Shown: positions 8,840-17,643 of the stretch, piece after piece
Position numbering within the stretch: position 1 is the stretch's first letter
How the letters are laid out: each line of letters opens with the position of its first letter
Origin: Lachnospiraceae bacterium
GTDB taxonomy: Bacteria > Bacillota > Clostridia > Lachnospirales > Lachnospiraceae
Direction: 5' to 3'
DNA: 64,000 nt
Assembly (NCBI GenBank): GCA_015057005.1
Contig: SVFF01000003.1
Coordinates: 134,972 to 198,971, forward strand
Notes under the pieces: generated by a model
Database searches by the model: none
What the model saw: only the letters and a program-made list of their open reading frames with translations
Told to the model about the DNA's origin: nothing
Made by a program: the position numbers and the translations under genes

Positions 8840-9877
8840 ATGAATCAGATGATAGAGCGATTATTGAATGAAGGTTCTCCGGCTATAGCATACCGCGTGA
8901 AAAAGGAGATAAAGCAAGAAAAATTAACCCCAGAAGAGGAACAAAATTATTTGGACCTGATCTATGCAGAACCCAAAGTGCAAATGGTGTTAGCTTGGCA
9001 GAATCCGGATGGATATTTCGGAACAAGACTTCATACAGCACCATCAAGAAGTAAAGTCTGGACCCATGAAGGATGTGTTCGTTATTTGCTGGAAATGGGC
9101 TTGACGAAAGAACACGAGGAAGTAAAGAAAGCCTTAGCTGTTATGACTTGTCCCGGATGGGGGAAGGAATGTGAAAACAGCAGAGCGGCGCAAGTGATTA
9201 AATATGAGATGATACGGGCAAGTCTGTTTGCCCAGGCGGGATACCAAAATGATGAAATGATATCAAAATGGGTGGATGACGCGTTGAACGGATTTCGACA
9301 TATCGCCGAAGCAGAACGTTATGAAGACATAGCGTATGAGAATAAGGATCACAAGTTCCTATTCAAAGGAGAAAAATATATTCCGGTCATATATCATTTG
9401 CGTATACTTGCCTTTACGGAATCCTGGCGAACCAAAGAAAATTTGGAAATGCTAAGAGCAGCATATAATAAGTTGTATCAATGGTTACCATTACCACCGA
9501 TGTATTATAAAAGCAAGGGACATGTGATTGCTCCTTTAGGAAATATATGTGTGCCGATAAACCAAAATTTTAAAGAGGAATATGGTTTTGCATGGCTTCA
9601 TTTTTACGAATTATCTTCGCGGATGGGAATGTTAGACATTGATTCTCCATTTAGACAGCATTTTGAGGCATTTAAAAAGAGTATTTTTGAATACGGAGAT
9701 CAGGCTGGTGAGTTGCAGATAAAGAAAAAGGATGGATATACAGGTTGGTCAGGCTACTCCGGTCTGGCTTTAGAAAGCCAATGGCGAAAGCCGGTGCAGA
9801 TTATGCACGATTTTCTGTTTAGAATATTATTGATTGAGAAATACAGCGGAGCTGAAAAAAGAGTTGTTTGGAAGTAG
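8840..9877 (+). CDS. Helical-repeat hypothetical protein
   Basis: This encodes 345 residues with no signal peptide or membrane segment. The pattern of repeated helices with NPDGYFG, HEGCVRYLLEMG and WQNPDG-like turns recalls alpha/alpha toroid proteins such as prenyltransferase or squalene cyclase-like domains, but no catalytic motif is recognisable, so this is a fold-level guess. GGATGGAGG lies just upstream of the ATG at 8840. Upstream in-frame codons overlap the previous gene and lack a ribosome site. It is followed after 6 bases by an alpha/beta hydrolase, so the two are likely co-expressed. Confidence 0.7.
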   Translation: MNQMIERLLNEGSPAIAYRVKKEIKQEKLTPEEEQNYLDLIYAEPKVQMVLAWQNPDGYFGTRLHTAPSRSKVWTHEGCVRYLLEMGLTKEHEEVKKALAVMTCPGWGKECENSRAAQVIKYEMIRASLFAQAGYQNDEMISKWVDDALNGFRHIAEAERYEDIAYENKDHKFLFKGEKYIPVIYHLRILAFTESWRTKENLEMLRAAYNKLYQWLPLPPMYYKSKGHVIAPLGNICVPINQNFKEEYGFAWLHFYELSSRMGMLDIDSPFRQHFEAFKKSIFEYGDQAGELQIKKKDGYTGWSGYSGLALESQWRKPVQIMHDFLFRILLIEKYSGAEKRVVWK

Positions 9878-9883
9878 TAGGTC

Positions 9884-10657
9884 TTGAATCTTACAGTGAG
9901 GCGAAAGTGGTTGAATTACATAGAATATGGAAAAGAAAACAGTGATGTAATTATCCTCTTACATGGAGGCGGTTTATCATGGTGGAATTACAAAGAAGTT
10001 GCTGAAATGCTGCAAACGGATTATCGTGTGATTTTGCCGATATTAGACGGTCATACGGGCAGTGATAAACAATTTACAACGATAGAGGATAATGCTGCTG
10101 AGATTATTGATTTTATAAATAAGCAATTTGCTGGTTCTGTTTTACTGATTGGAGGATTATCACTTGGAGGCCAGATTTTGCTTGAAGTTTTATCTCAATG
10201 TAAGGATATATGTAAGTATGCCATAGTGGAGAGCGCACTTGTCATACCCTCAAAATTAGCATATTCCATGATTAAACCGGCATTCGGAAGTTGTTACGGT
10301 TTGATACGTTATAAGTGGTTTTCAAAATTACAATTCAAAGCACTTCGAATAAAGCCGGAGTTGTTTGATGATTATTATAAAGATACTTGTGGTATTTCAA
10401 AGAGTAATATGATTGCCTTTTTACAGGAAAATTCAGGATACTCATTAAAGGAAACTATTGGAGATTGTGCAACAAATGTTCAAATTTTTGTCGGGGAAAA
10501 AGAAAGTCATGCAATGAGAAAATCGGCTGCAATAATTCATGAAAAATTACAGAATAGTTTTCTGCAAGTGCTGCCTGATATGTATCATGGAGAGTTTTCA
10601 ATAAATCGTGCCGGCGATTATGTGAACAAAATAATAGAAGTTACAGAACAAAAATAA
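9884..10657 (+). CDS. Alpha/beta hydrolase
   Basis: This encodes 257 residues starting at a TTG (TTGAATCTTACA). The fold is marked by ILLHGGGLSWWNY (oxyanion region), IGGLSLGGQ with the nucleophile Ser in GLSLG, LPILDGHTGSD, and a late MYHGEFS histidine, completing a Ser-Asp/Glu-His triad. The substrate is unknown; esterase or lipase-like activity is expected. There is no signal peptide. The ribosome site before the TTG is weak, which together with the 6-base gap from the previous gene suggests translational coupling. AT content is higher than in the flanking genes. Confidence 0.85.
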   Translation: MNLTVRRKWLNYIEYGKENSDVIILLHGGGLSWWNYKEVAEMLQTDYRVILPILDGHTGSDKQFTTIEDNAAEIIDFINKQFAGSVLLIGGLSLGGQILLEVLSQCKDICKYAIVESALVIPSKLAYSMIKPAFGSCYGLIRYKWFSKLQFKALRIKPELFDDYYKDTCGISKSNMIAFLQENSGYSLKETIGDCATNVQIFVGEKESHAMRKSAAIIHEKLQNSFLQVLPDMYHGEFSINRAGDYVNKIIEVTEQK

Positions 10658-10800
10658 TTTTTAGAAATAGCGCGTATTTTGATTCGCATTATGTGAAACC
10701 GGTTCTTTATAGTAGATTACAGATATATACACCATATGCTGAAATGCTGACAGAATGGTGGGTAACCATAAAAAGACAACAGATAAGAGGAGAACACCCT

Positions 10801-11430
10801 ATGAAAATACTAGTGACCGGATTTGAGCCTTTTAACGGAGGGACAGTAAATCCTTCGGAGCAGATTGTATATCGTTTGGCAGCTCCGGAAGGAGTAACCC
10901 TGATCAAAGAGATTTTGCCGGTGGAATTTGGGAAAACAACGGTCCGTTTAAAGGAATTGTTCCGGGAGCATCAGCCGGATATTGTGCTGTCCATCGGACA
11001 GGCAGGAGGTCGGGCGGAAATTAGTGTAGAGAGGGTTGCCATCAATATTGATAATGTAAAGAGCTCCAATGGAAGTAAGCTGTTGCCGGATAATGCGGGT
11101 GCTGTCCCGGTGGATGAGCCCATTGAAGCAGAGGGGGCAGCGGCATACTTTGCCACTTTGCCCATATGGCAGATCGTGGAAGCTATACAGGGAAAAGGGA
11201 TTCCTGCAGGAATTTCCAATTCTGCGGGTACCTATGTCTGCAATCATGTCATGTATGAGAACTTGTACCAGGCAGCAGTAGAATACCCGCAAATGAAGGC
11301 AGGTTTTATACATGTCCCCTTTTTGCCGGAGCAAATTGCCCATAGAGAGGATAAGGAACGGCTGGCAGCCATGCCGCTTGAGGATATGGTGACGGCGCTG
11401 CAGGCGGTACTGGAAGTGTTGGCGAAATGA
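10801..11430 (+). CDS. pcp: Pyroglutamyl-peptidase I
   Basis: This encodes 209 residues and matches the C15 cysteine peptidase family along its length: MKILVTGFEPFNGGTVNPSE at the start, ISVERVAIN with the catalytic Glu, GTYVCNHVMY with the nucleophilic Cys, and GFIHVPFLPEQ with the catalytic His. It removes N-terminal pyroglutamate from peptides in the cytoplasm, supporting use of imported peptides. The ATG at 10801 has AAGAGGAG upstream; an earlier in-frame start at 10693 would add unrelated residues. It is preceded by about 140 non-coding bases and faces the methyltransferase gene in a convergent arrangement. Confidence 0.95.
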   Translation: MKILVTGFEPFNGGTVNPSEQIVYRLAAPEGVTLIKEILPVEFGKTTVRLKELFREHQPDIVLSIGQAGGRAEISVERVAINIDNVKSSNGSKLLPDNAGAVPVDEPIEAEGAAAYFATLPIWQIVEAIQGKGIPAGISNSAGTYVCNHVMYENLYQAAVEYPQMKAGFIHVPFLPEQIAHREDKERLAAMPLEDMVTALQAVLEVLAK

Positions 11431-11526
11431 TAGGCAACGGACACGAAACTCTGTATACAGATGCGCCGTGCCCGCTGCCGGCTTGCCGATGCGCGTAGGG
11501 GCGATTGCAGAAAAATAAGAAAAAAA

Positions 11527-12417
11527 CTATTTCTTCCCAAGCTGCCAGAATGCAACCGCGCTGGCAGCTGCCACGTTTAAGGAGTCTACGCCGTGAGTCA
11601 TGGGGATGCGCACGGTATAATCGCAGTCTGCGATGGTGGAAGAAGCCAGTCCGTCACCTTCTGTGCCCAGTACGATGGCCAGTTTTTCTTCGGCATTGAG
11701 GCGCGGGTCATCTATGGAGATGGAATCGTCACTTAGTGCCATGGCGGCGGTGCGGAACCCCAGGTCTTTTAAGGGCTGGAGATAAGTTGTTTCTTGCTCG
11801 GAAGTTGTGCTGGGAGCAGAGGCGGTAGCAGTGACCGGGGCTTTCGTATGCTCGTTACATGTGCAGTCTAAAAATGTCCAGGGAATCTGGAACACCGTGC
11901 CCATGCTGACTCTGATGGCCCGGCGGTACAGCGGATCGCTGCAGGCAGGGGTGAGCAGTACGGCGTCCATATTAAGGGCAGCTGCGGAACGGAAGATAGC
12001 CCCTACATTGGTAGGATTCATAACATTTTCCAGCACAGCAACCCGGCGGGCTCCACGGCAGATTTCTTCTACTGTGGGCAAAGCCGGTCTGTACATGGCA
12101 GCAAGGGTGCCGCGGGTCAGCTGAAAGCCGGTTAACTGTGTCAGCACATCGGAATCAGCTGTGTAAACGGGGATGTGGCCGCAGCGGGCAATAATATCCC
12201 GGGCTTCGCCGATGATGTGTTTGCGTTCCAACAGCATGGAGACAGGCACGCAGCCGGCATTTAATGCCCGCTCAATAACTTTGGGACTTTCTGCGATGAA
12301 AAGTCCTTTTTTTATGGGCTCGTGGTAGTGCAGTAATTGGTTTTCCGATAATCTTGCATAGATATCAAGCTCGGGGGCGTTAAAATCAGTAATTTCTATA
12401 ATGTTAGCCATGGGCAT
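11527..12417 (-). CDS. TrmH/SpoU family RNA 2'-O-methyltransferase
   Basis: This encodes 296 residues. The C-terminal SPOUT knot domain is clear: motif 1 NPTNVGAIFRSA, motif 2 LGTEGDGL and motif 3 IPMTHGVDSLNVAAASAVAFW, the parts that bind S-adenosylmethionine and RNA. The N-terminal ~100 residues form the substrate-binding domain of the TsnR/TrmH type. Between motif 1 and motif 2 is a low-complexity insert of about 25 residues rich in T, A, S and P (KAPVTATASAPSTTSEQ), not expected in the fold core. It would methylate a ribose in rRNA or tRNA; which one cannot be told. The start may be this ATG or the second ATG two codons on. The UroD-like gene lies just upstream (10-base gap), so the two form an operon. 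Confidence 0.9.
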   Translation of the reverse strand: MPMANIIEITDFNAPELDIYARLSENQLLHYHEPIKKGLFIAESPKVIERALNAGCVPVSMLLERKHIIGEARDIIARCGHIPVYTADSDVLTQLTGFQLTRGTLAAMYRPALPTVEEICRGARRVAVLENVMNPTNVGAIFRSAAALNMDAVLLTPACSDPLYRRAIRVSMGTVFQIPWTFLDCTCNEHTKAPVTATASAPSTTSEQETTYLQPLKDLGFRTAAMALSDDSISIDDPRLNAEEKLAIVLGTEGDGLASSTIADCDYTVRIPMTHGVDSLNVAAASAVAFWQLGKK

Positions 12418-12427
12418 TCATCCTTTT

Positions 12428-13654
12428 TTACCAACTTTTTACCATTTCCATAACGATCTGTTCCCAACGGATCAGGTTGTTCACATCATGTCCGCTGGAA
12501 CTGATGTCCTTCAGTACGATGTCGCAGCTGCAGCCGTTTCGCTTTACTGCATCCAGAGTATGTCCGATTTCTTTTCTTAAAGCGTCCTCGTCAAGAGGAA
12601 CGGTAACCGCCGCGGGATTGGGCTTGTTGGCCAGGACATATTTGGAGCCGATGGCTTCTGCGGCCACATCCACGTCGGCCCAGGGAGTGATGGACACTTT
12701 GCGCAGATTGGGAAGCTTTTCTACGATGTCCATTTTACGGTCCAGAGGCTCGCAGCAGCCGTAGTAATTCAGGCCAAATTCGCTCATCAATCTTACCATA
12801 TAGTTAATATCAAATTCTTCGTGCATTTCTTTGCTGACGGAAGAAAAGATTTGGGCCATGCCACGTCCCCAGAGGTGTTTGCGCAGGACCTTGCCGCCGT
12901 CATAATCTTTGGCCAGGTCACTGCAGAGGGCTGTTGTGCAGTGGAGCTTGTAAGGATTCAATTCAAAGAGATCCTGCTCCTCCATTTGCTGCAGGCGGCT
13001 CATTTCACATTCGTAGATCTTGGACACGATGTTGTGGGTATGCTCAGGCTCCTCAATCAGGTCGATCAGGAGATTGTTGACGCCCCGGTACATGGCAATC
13101 TGGTCCCAGGGGGCGGTATAGCAGGTGTAACCGGTAATGCGGACAGGCACCAGGTCGCCGATTGCCTCGGACAGTTTGGTATACTGTGCCATGGTAGCTT
13201 CTTTGTCGTATGTGACAACGGGAAGCTTGATCTTTTCCAAATCTTCGGGAGTAGCCAGCTGATCGTGATACATATGGGCGGCAATACCTGCCTGTTCTTC
13301 ATCAAAGAAGATCTTGGAATCCTGTATCTGGATGCCGATGCCTGAGTTACGGATGATCTTTGTCACCGGAATGTAGGGCTCAAGGATCATATCAGCAGGA
13401 AAATACTTCCACTGAAACAATTTTTTGCGCATGAAATCTTCTGCCTGACGCAAAACAGGATCGGTACAGTGGAGGGTAAGGGAACCGTCAAAATTCAATT
13501 CGTGAAAAGGAATTTCGTCGATCAATACTACAGGGCGCTGCATTTTCAGGTCGTTTACTGCCCGGTGCAGGTTCATTCTTTCGATGTTAATGGGGCTCAT
13601 TGCCTCTTCATAATATTGTTTTGCTAATTTGCGCAGTTGTTTTAAGCTGTCCAT
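12428..13654 (-). CDS. UroD/MetE-superfamily methyltransferase-like protein
   Basis: This encodes 408 residues, related to the uroporphyrinogen decarboxylase superfamily, whose members also include corrinoid-linked methyltransferases. Visible features are the FGLNYYGCCEPLD segment and the ITPWADVDVAAEAIGSKYVLANKPNP barrel end. Uroporphyrinogen decarboxylase itself is unlikely because the N-terminal substrate-binding motifs are absent. Similar genes in Lachnospiraceae accompany sugar-use loci without a proven role. AGGAG precedes the ATG. An AraC regulator is divergently transcribed from the other side of the ~230-base intergenic region and is the obvious candidate regulator. Confidence 0.75.
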   Translation of the reverse strand: MDSLKQLRKLAKQYYEEAMSPINIERMNLHRAVNDLKMQRPVVLIDEIPFHELNFDGSLTLHCTDPVLRQAEDFMRKKLFQWKYFPADMILEPYIPVTKIIRNSGIGIQIQDSKIFFDEEQAGIAAHMYHDQLATPEDLEKIKLPVVTYDKEATMAQYTKLSEAIGDLVPVRITGYTCYTAPWDQIAMYRGVNNLLIDLIEEPEHTHNIVSKIYECEMSRLQQMEEQDLFELNPYKLHCTTALCSDLAKDYDGGKVLRKHLWGRGMAQIFSSVSKEMHEEFDINYMVRLMSEFGLNYYGCCEPLDRKMDIVEKLPNLRKVSITPWADVDVAAEAIGSKYVLANKPNPAAVTVPLDEDALRKEIGHTLDAVKRNGCSCDIVLKDISSSGHDVNNLIRWEQIVMEMVKSW

Positions 13655-13884
13655 GTGATTCTCCTATTCGTTAGTAAAGTACTGAAGGGACGAGAAACGC
13701 ACCAATGATGCGTGATAAATCGTTTCCTGTGTAGTTACATTTAAAATAACACAGGAATAGAATAGAATAAAGTGATGTTGTTGCTGAAGTTTGTGTAAAA
13801 TATTGCTGTTTTTCAAATGGGAGTAATTGCTTTTTGCAGTGGATGTATTATAATGAATGAAGACAAAGATGAATGGAGAATGTC

Positions 13885-14727
13885 ATGCGTGATAATTTTG
13901 CGAGTTTTGTTCCTCCCAATGAACTGCAAAAAGAATCGCTGATTTACAGCGATGGAATGGGATTTGAGCAGAATCCCAGCTTTTATATAGAGCGTAAAGC
14001 TTTTAATAATTATCTGGTTATGTATACCATATCCGGTGAATTGGTCTGTTTTCAGAATGGGGAAGAAATTGCGGTGTTGCCCGGGGAAGCGGTACTGTTG
14101 GATCTGCATCAGTATCACCGCTATCATTTCCGGGAGGGGGTCCCTTCCAAGATCGCCTGGGCCCACATGAACGGAACGCCAATTGTTTCCATTGCACAGC
14201 AGCTGCAGAGGAAGCAGCAGTTCCCTGTCAAAATAAAACAACCGGAAATCTGCGATAGACTTTTGGCGTTATTTGAAATTTCTGATTTGCCCGGCCGGGA
14301 TGTTTGGGGGCAATCAGAACAATGCTATGCCATCTGGCTGCTGTTTTTGCGTGAGGTGTGGAGTGAATGCTCTGAGGATAAAGAGGATATTAAGAGGCAA
14401 AAATTTAAAGAGGAAATTTGGCAGGTGATCGCCCATAACCTGCACAGGGATATTACATTGGAGGAGTTGGCCCGTTCAGTATCTTTAAGCAAATATCATT
14501 TTGCACATATGTTTCATGAGACCTTTGGGATGCCGCCCATGCAGTTTATAACGGAGGAGCGGATCCGGCTGGCCAAATACCGTCTGTGTAATACCACGGA
14601 GCCGGTTAATGAAATTGCGGAAGCGTTAGGCTTTTCGGCTCAGGGATATTTTTCAAAAGTATTCAGAAAAGAATGTGGGTGTACGCCTACGGAATATCGC
14701 AATCAAAACAGGGAATATTTTGAATAA
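13885..14727 (+). CDS. AraC family transcriptional regulator
   Basis: About 280 residues. An N-terminal cupin-like sensing domain (about 1-160, with GEEIAVLPGEAVLLDLHQYHRYHF) precedes two C-terminal helix-turn-helix units (about 175-280): ITLEELARSVSLSKYHFAHMFHE and VNEIAEALGFSAQGYFSKVFRKECG, followed by CTPTEYR. It would bind a sugar or related ligand and activate neighbouring genes. The ATG at 13885 has GGAGA 6 bases upstream; an alternative ATG at 13873 lacks a ribosome site. It is divergent from the UroD-like gene and 25 bases ahead of a HAD phosphatase. Confidence 0.9.
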   Translation: MRDNFASFVPPNELQKESLIYSDGMGFEQNPSFYIERKAFNNYLVMYTISGELVCFQNGEEIAVLPGEAVLLDLHQYHRYHFREGVPSKIAWAHMNGTPIVSIAQQLQRKQQFPVKIKQPEICDRLLALFEISDLPGRDVWGQSEQCYAIWLLFLREVWSECSEDKEDIKRQKFKEEIWQVIAHNLHRDITLEELARSVSLSKYHFAHMFHETFGMPPMQFITEERIRLAKYRLCNTTEPVNEIAEALGFSAQGYFSKVFRKECGCTPTEYRNQNREYFE

Positions 14728-14752
14728 AGCGGAAGAAAGGAAACAGGAGAAT

Positions 14753-15460
14753 ATGAAAATAAAAGCAGTTTTGTTTGACTTGGACGGCACCTTGCTTCCG
14801 ATGGATCAGGATGAATTTGTGAAGGCTTATTTTAAGCTGCTGGCGGCCAGAATGGTGCCCAAAGGATATGAACCGAGAGAACTGGTAGAGTGTATCTGGA
14901 CCGGTACCAAAGCTATGATCAAAAATAATGGCAGCTGCAGAAATGAAGAGGCCTTTTGGCGCTGTTTTGAAGAAAAGTATGGTGAAGAGGCCATGAAGGA
15001 TAAGCCTTATATTGATGCTTTTTATACCGGAGATTTTGAAAAAGCAAAGGTTTCTTGCGGATTTAACAAAGAAGCGGCAGAGGTGATTCATGAGCTGCAG
15101 GAGAATGATGTACCGATAATCCTGGCCACAAACCCGATATTTCCTGCCGCTGCTACAGAAAAGCGGATGCGCTGGGCCGGCCTGGAACCGGAGGATTTTC
15201 TGCTTTACACCACATATGAAAATTCACACTACTGCAAGCCCAACCCCAAGTATTATCAGGAAATCCTGAAAAAGACAGGTTTTCAGCCGGAGGAGTGCCT
15301 GATGGTGGGCAACGATGTGCAGGAGGATATGGTAGCTGCAACGCTGGGGATGAAAGTGTTCCTGTTAACGGATTGCCTGATCAATAAAGAGGGGCGGGAT
15401 ATTTCGGTATTTCCCCATGGCGGGTTTGCCCAACTGAAAGAGTATTTACATTTTTTATAG
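14753..15460 (+). CDS. HAD superfamily hydrolase
   Basis: This encodes 235 residues. HAD motif I is AVLFDLDGTLLP (nucleophile and acid/base Asp), motif II is the Thr in PIILATNP, motif III is the Lys in CKPNPKYY, and motif IV is MVGNDVQEDM. A helical cap of the C1 type sits between motifs I and II (about 20-100). It is probably a phosphatase or phosphoglycolate-like enzyme acting on a small metabolite in the cytoplasm; the substrate is unknown. CAGGAGA lies 4 bases before the ATG. It is likely co-transcribed with the AraC gene and ended by the hairpin downstream. Confidence 0.9.
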   Translation: MKIKAVLFDLDGTLLPMDQDEFVKAYFKLLAARMVPKGYEPRELVECIWTGTKAMIKNNGSCRNEEAFWRCFEEKYGEEAMKDKPYIDAFYTGDFEKAKVSCGFNKEAAEVIHELQENDVPIILATNPIFPAAATEKRMRWAGLEPEDFLLYTTYENSHYCKPNPKYYQEILKKTGFQPEECLMVGNDVQEDMVAATLGMKVFLLTDCLINKEGRDISVFPHGGFAQLKEYLHFL

Positions 15461-15490
15461 AATAAGTCTTTAAATTATTTCCTAAACGTG

Positions 15491-15536
15491 GAGCGAATGC
15501 TATAATCAGAATATCTGAAGAGCATTCGCTTTTTGT
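15491..15536 (+). terminator. Intrinsic terminator after the HAD gene
   Basis: A perfect 10-bp inverted repeat AGCGAATGCT/AGCATTCGCT with a 19-base loop, followed by TTTTG. Confidence 0.8.
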
Positions 15537-15629
15537 TATCATTAAGACGGCCGGCATAGGTACGTTTCTTTTTTAGAGCAGTTCGCTCATTTTTCAAGGA
15601 TGAAGCAGAAAAAGTACAAATTTTTCAGA

Positions 15630-15658
15630 TTGACAATATGGAATATATGCCATATTAT
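15630..15658 (+). promoter_or_regulatory. Sigma-A promoter with a palindromic operator in the spacer
   Basis: TTGACA at 15630-15635 and TATTAT at 15653-15658 are separated by 17 bases. The spacer is filled by ATATGGAATATATGCCATAT (15636-15655), an imperfect 20-bp palindrome with one mismatched position per arm. A repressor bound there would block polymerase. The XRE protein encoded 26 bases downstream is the natural candidate for autoregulation. Confidence 0.8.
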
Positions 15659-15683
15659 GAAATGGAGGAGCAAATGACAAAAT

Positions 15684-15971
15684 ATGAAGAATTTACAGAC
15701 CTATATCTCAGAACAAATGGATAATCCGGAATTTGCCCGGGAGTACGAGGCAATCCAACCGGAGATGGACGTGATCAGGGCGATTGTAGATGCGCGGATT
15801 TCCCGGAATCTAACACAGAAAGAGTTGGCAGAACGCGTAGGTATGAACCAGGCGGATATTAGCAAGTTGGAGAATGGGACCAGAAATCCTTCACTTAATC
15901 TGTTGAAGCGGCTGGCGGAGGGAATGGATATGGTTTTGAAGATTGAATTTATTCCTAAACAGAAGGTGTAA
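15684..15971 (+). CDS. XRE-type helix-turn-helix protein, antitoxin-like
   Basis: This encodes 95 residues. The N-terminal 35 residues resemble HigA-type antitoxins (YISEQMDNPEFAREYEAIQPE). The HTH follows: RNLTQKELAERVGMNQADISKLENGTRNPSLNLL. No RelE/HigB toxin frame lies next to it, so this is a solitary or toxin-less regulator. GGAGGAG sits 13 bases before the ATG, which is long. A competing ATG at 15674 is better spaced but its frame stops after 16 codons, so it may be a tiny leader. A GNAT gene follows after 14 bases. Confidence 0.88.
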   Translation: MKNLQTYISEQMDNPEFAREYEAIQPEMDVIRAIVDARISRNLTQKELAERVGMNQADISKLENGTRNPSLNLLKRLAEGMDMVLKIEFIPKQKV

Positions 15972-15985
15972 GTAAGGTGAGCAGT

Positions 15986-16510
15986 ATGAAAGAAAACTAT
16001 TTAGCAGAAGAAATCACTCTTGCCTGTGAAAAAGATTTAGACAGGCTTCTTGAAATATATGAAATTGCCAAAGCGTATATGAGGAAGAGCGGCAATACAA
16101 AGCAGTGGAACGGTGCTTATCCTGACCGCGAGACGCTCTTGGAGGATATTGCCCGGGAGCGGCTGTATGTGTACAAGGCGGAAGGGGCGATTCACGGCGT
16201 GTTTGTACTCCTTTTGGAGGAGGAACCTACTTACCGGTACATTGAAGGAGGCAGCTGGCTGAACGATGAGCCCTATGGCACCATCCACCGTCTTGCGTCA
16301 GACGGATCAGTAAAGGGGATTTTCGAAAAGTGTCTGGCCTTTTGCCGGGAGAAAACGGATAATGTGCGTGTGGATACCCACCACGACAATCATACCATGC
16401 AGCATCTGGCGGAGAAGCACGGTTTCCAAAAATGCGGAGTGATCTATCTGAAAAACGGAGATCCGAGATTGGCATATCATTGGAAAAAAAGAGAAACGCC
16501 CGGATCTTGA
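15986..16510 (+). CDS. GNAT family N-acetyltransferase
   Basis: About 174 residues. The N-terminal part (ITLACEKDLDRLLEIYEIAKAYM) and the late DTHHDNHTMQHLAEKHGFQKCGVIYL are typical of the GNAT fold. The latter contains the segment before the final strand that helps bind acetyl-CoA. The classical Q/RxxGxG/A loop is weak here, so the acetyl donor site is not fully standard. The substrate is unknown. I chose the ATG at 15986 with TAAGG about 8 bases ahead; a GTG at 15977 overlaps that site. It is co-transcribed with the XRE gene, so it may be under the same autoregulated promoter. Confidence 0.8.
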   Translation: MKENYLAEEITLACEKDLDRLLEIYEIAKAYMRKSGNTKQWNGAYPDRETLLEDIARERLYVYKAEGAIHGVFVLLLEEEPTYRYIEGGSWLNDEPYGTIHRLASDGSVKGIFEKCLAFCREKTDNVRVDTHHDNHTMQHLAEKHGFQKCGVIYLKNGDPRLAYHWKKRETPGS

Positions 16511-16624
16511 TTTACCAATATGCAATAGAACGCATATGCTGTCAAATTGCACAATATAAGGTCATAGAAGCGCAAGCAGATTTCACAAAATTTGCTTTGT
16601 GTCACAAAATTAACTGACATTTTT

Positions 16625-16654
16625 TTGATTAATCTGTTAGAATAAGGGTATAAC
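16625..16654 (+). promoter_or_regulatory. Possible promoter for the CarD gene
   Basis: TTGATT (16625-16630) and TATAAC (16649-16654) with an 18-base spacer. TATAAT lies just downstream as an alternative -10. The match is moderate. Confidence 0.4.
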
Positions 16655-16726
16655 ATTATAATAAGGAAAATGTGTTTGATATTGCCCGAAAATGTGGGCT
16701 CCCGATGTTAGCAGAGAGGTGGAAAA

Positions 16727-17251
16727 GTGTTTATAAAAGGAGAATATGTAGTAAGCGGCAGCAAGGGCGTATGTGTGGTTGAAAATGTGACCACGCTTGA
16801 TATTTCCGGCGTGGATAAGGAGAGGGAATATTATATTTTGAAGCCGGTATATATGGCAGGAAGTACTATTTATGTTCCGGTGGATACCGCAGAGGAGTCC
16901 ATGCGTAAAGTTTTGAATCGTGAGGAAATTCAGCAGTTGATTTGCCTGATACCGGAGATTCAACCAATTTCTACCACCAATGACAAGTTATTGGAACAGG
17001 AATACCGCAGCTGCCTGAAAGCCAATCGTTGCGAGGATGTGATCAGGGTGATCAAGACTATATATCTGCGCAAGCAAAAGCGTCTGGCAGCCGGCAGAAA
17101 AGTGACGGCTGTGGATACCAAATATTTCCGCATGGCTGAAGAAAATCTGTATGGTGAACTGGCTGTTTCTCTGGATATGTCAAGGGCTGATGTGGAACAA
17201 TACATTACAGAAGAATTGGATAAACACACTGACAGCCCTGTTTGCATGTAA
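16727..17251 (+). CDS. CarD family transcription regulator
   Basis: This encodes 174 residues with a GTG start (AGAGAGGTGG about 6 bases ahead). The N-terminal CarD/TRCF RNA polymerase-interacting domain is visible as GEYVVSGSKGVCVVENVTTLDI...KEREYYILKPVY..STIYVPVD. A helical C-terminal domain follows, with EVIRVIKTIYLRKQKRLAAG-like sequence ending in MAEENLYGELAVSLDMS. CarD proteins bind the polymerase beta subunit and stabilise the open promoter complex. Family lengths of about 160-180 residues fit. It is monocistronic, between an AT-rich upstream region and the thrS leader. Confidence 0.93.
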   Translation: MFIKGEYVVSGSKGVCVVENVTTLDISGVDKEREYYILKPVYMAGSTIYVPVDTAEESMRKVLNREEIQQLICLIPEIQPISTTNDKLLEQEYRSCLKANRCEDVIRVIKTIYLRKQKRLAAGRKVTAVDTKYFRMAEENLYGELAVSLDMSRADVEQYITEELDKHTDSPVCM

Positions 17252-17280
17252 AGGCGGCGCACAGAAAGCAAAGAAAACAC

Positions 17281-17309
17281 TTTACAAACGGAGAAAAAAG
17301 TAATATTAT
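17281..17309 (+). promoter_or_regulatory. Promoter of the thrS T-box transcript
   Basis: TTTACA (17281-17286) and TATTAT (17304-17309) with a 17-base spacer, about 30 bases before the start of stem I of the T-box. Confidence 0.6.
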
Positions 17310-17340
17310 AGGTGCAGAAGTTCTGAGCAATAATAAAAAA

Positions 17341-17608
17341 CGTTGAAGAGAACAGTAGAATGTGGAAGATAACAGAGAGAACCGCCCTGACTATCAGGTG
17401 CTGTAAGCGGTTTTGTCGGAAGCCTTTGAAGACCATCTCTGAGTGGCTTTAATACAGCCCGGAAGCTCCCGTTATGAGCAAATGAAGTGGCAGAGAGCTC
17501 TTGTGCAATGTTCTTATGAGGCAGAGCGCAGTACAGGGGTCCTGCAACAAGGGTGGAACCGCGTACTTTACGTCCCTTGCAATTGTTGAGATTGCAAGGG
17601 ACTTTCTT
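17341..17608 (+). promoter_or_regulatory. T-box riboswitch controlling thrS
   Basis: The leader shows the T-box landmarks in order: a stem I base with GAAGAG and AACAGAGAGA, a probable Thr specifier ACC at 17432-17434 followed by ATCTCTGAGTGG, the conserved T-box AAGGGTGGAACCGCG (17549-17563), and a terminator with a perfect 12-bp stem GTCCCTTGCAAT/ATTGCAAGGGAC (17572-17602) and a T-rich tail. Uncharged tRNA-Thr would stabilise the antiterminator and allow thrS expression. The specifier assignment is by position and by the downstream gene, not by folding software. Confidence 0.93.
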
Positions 17609-17643
17609 ATGTTATAAAAGAGGTTGTGAAAGGAGAAAATATT

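Noticed and set aside
12428-13654. Uroporphyrinogen decarboxylase of haem synthesis
   Set aside because: Key substrate-binding motifs are absent and no haem genes are near; superfamily membership only.
15674-15724. Sixteen-codon frame before the XRE gene
   Set aside because: It has the better spaced ribosome site but no family match; it may be a leader, but the evidence is too thin to list it as a gene.
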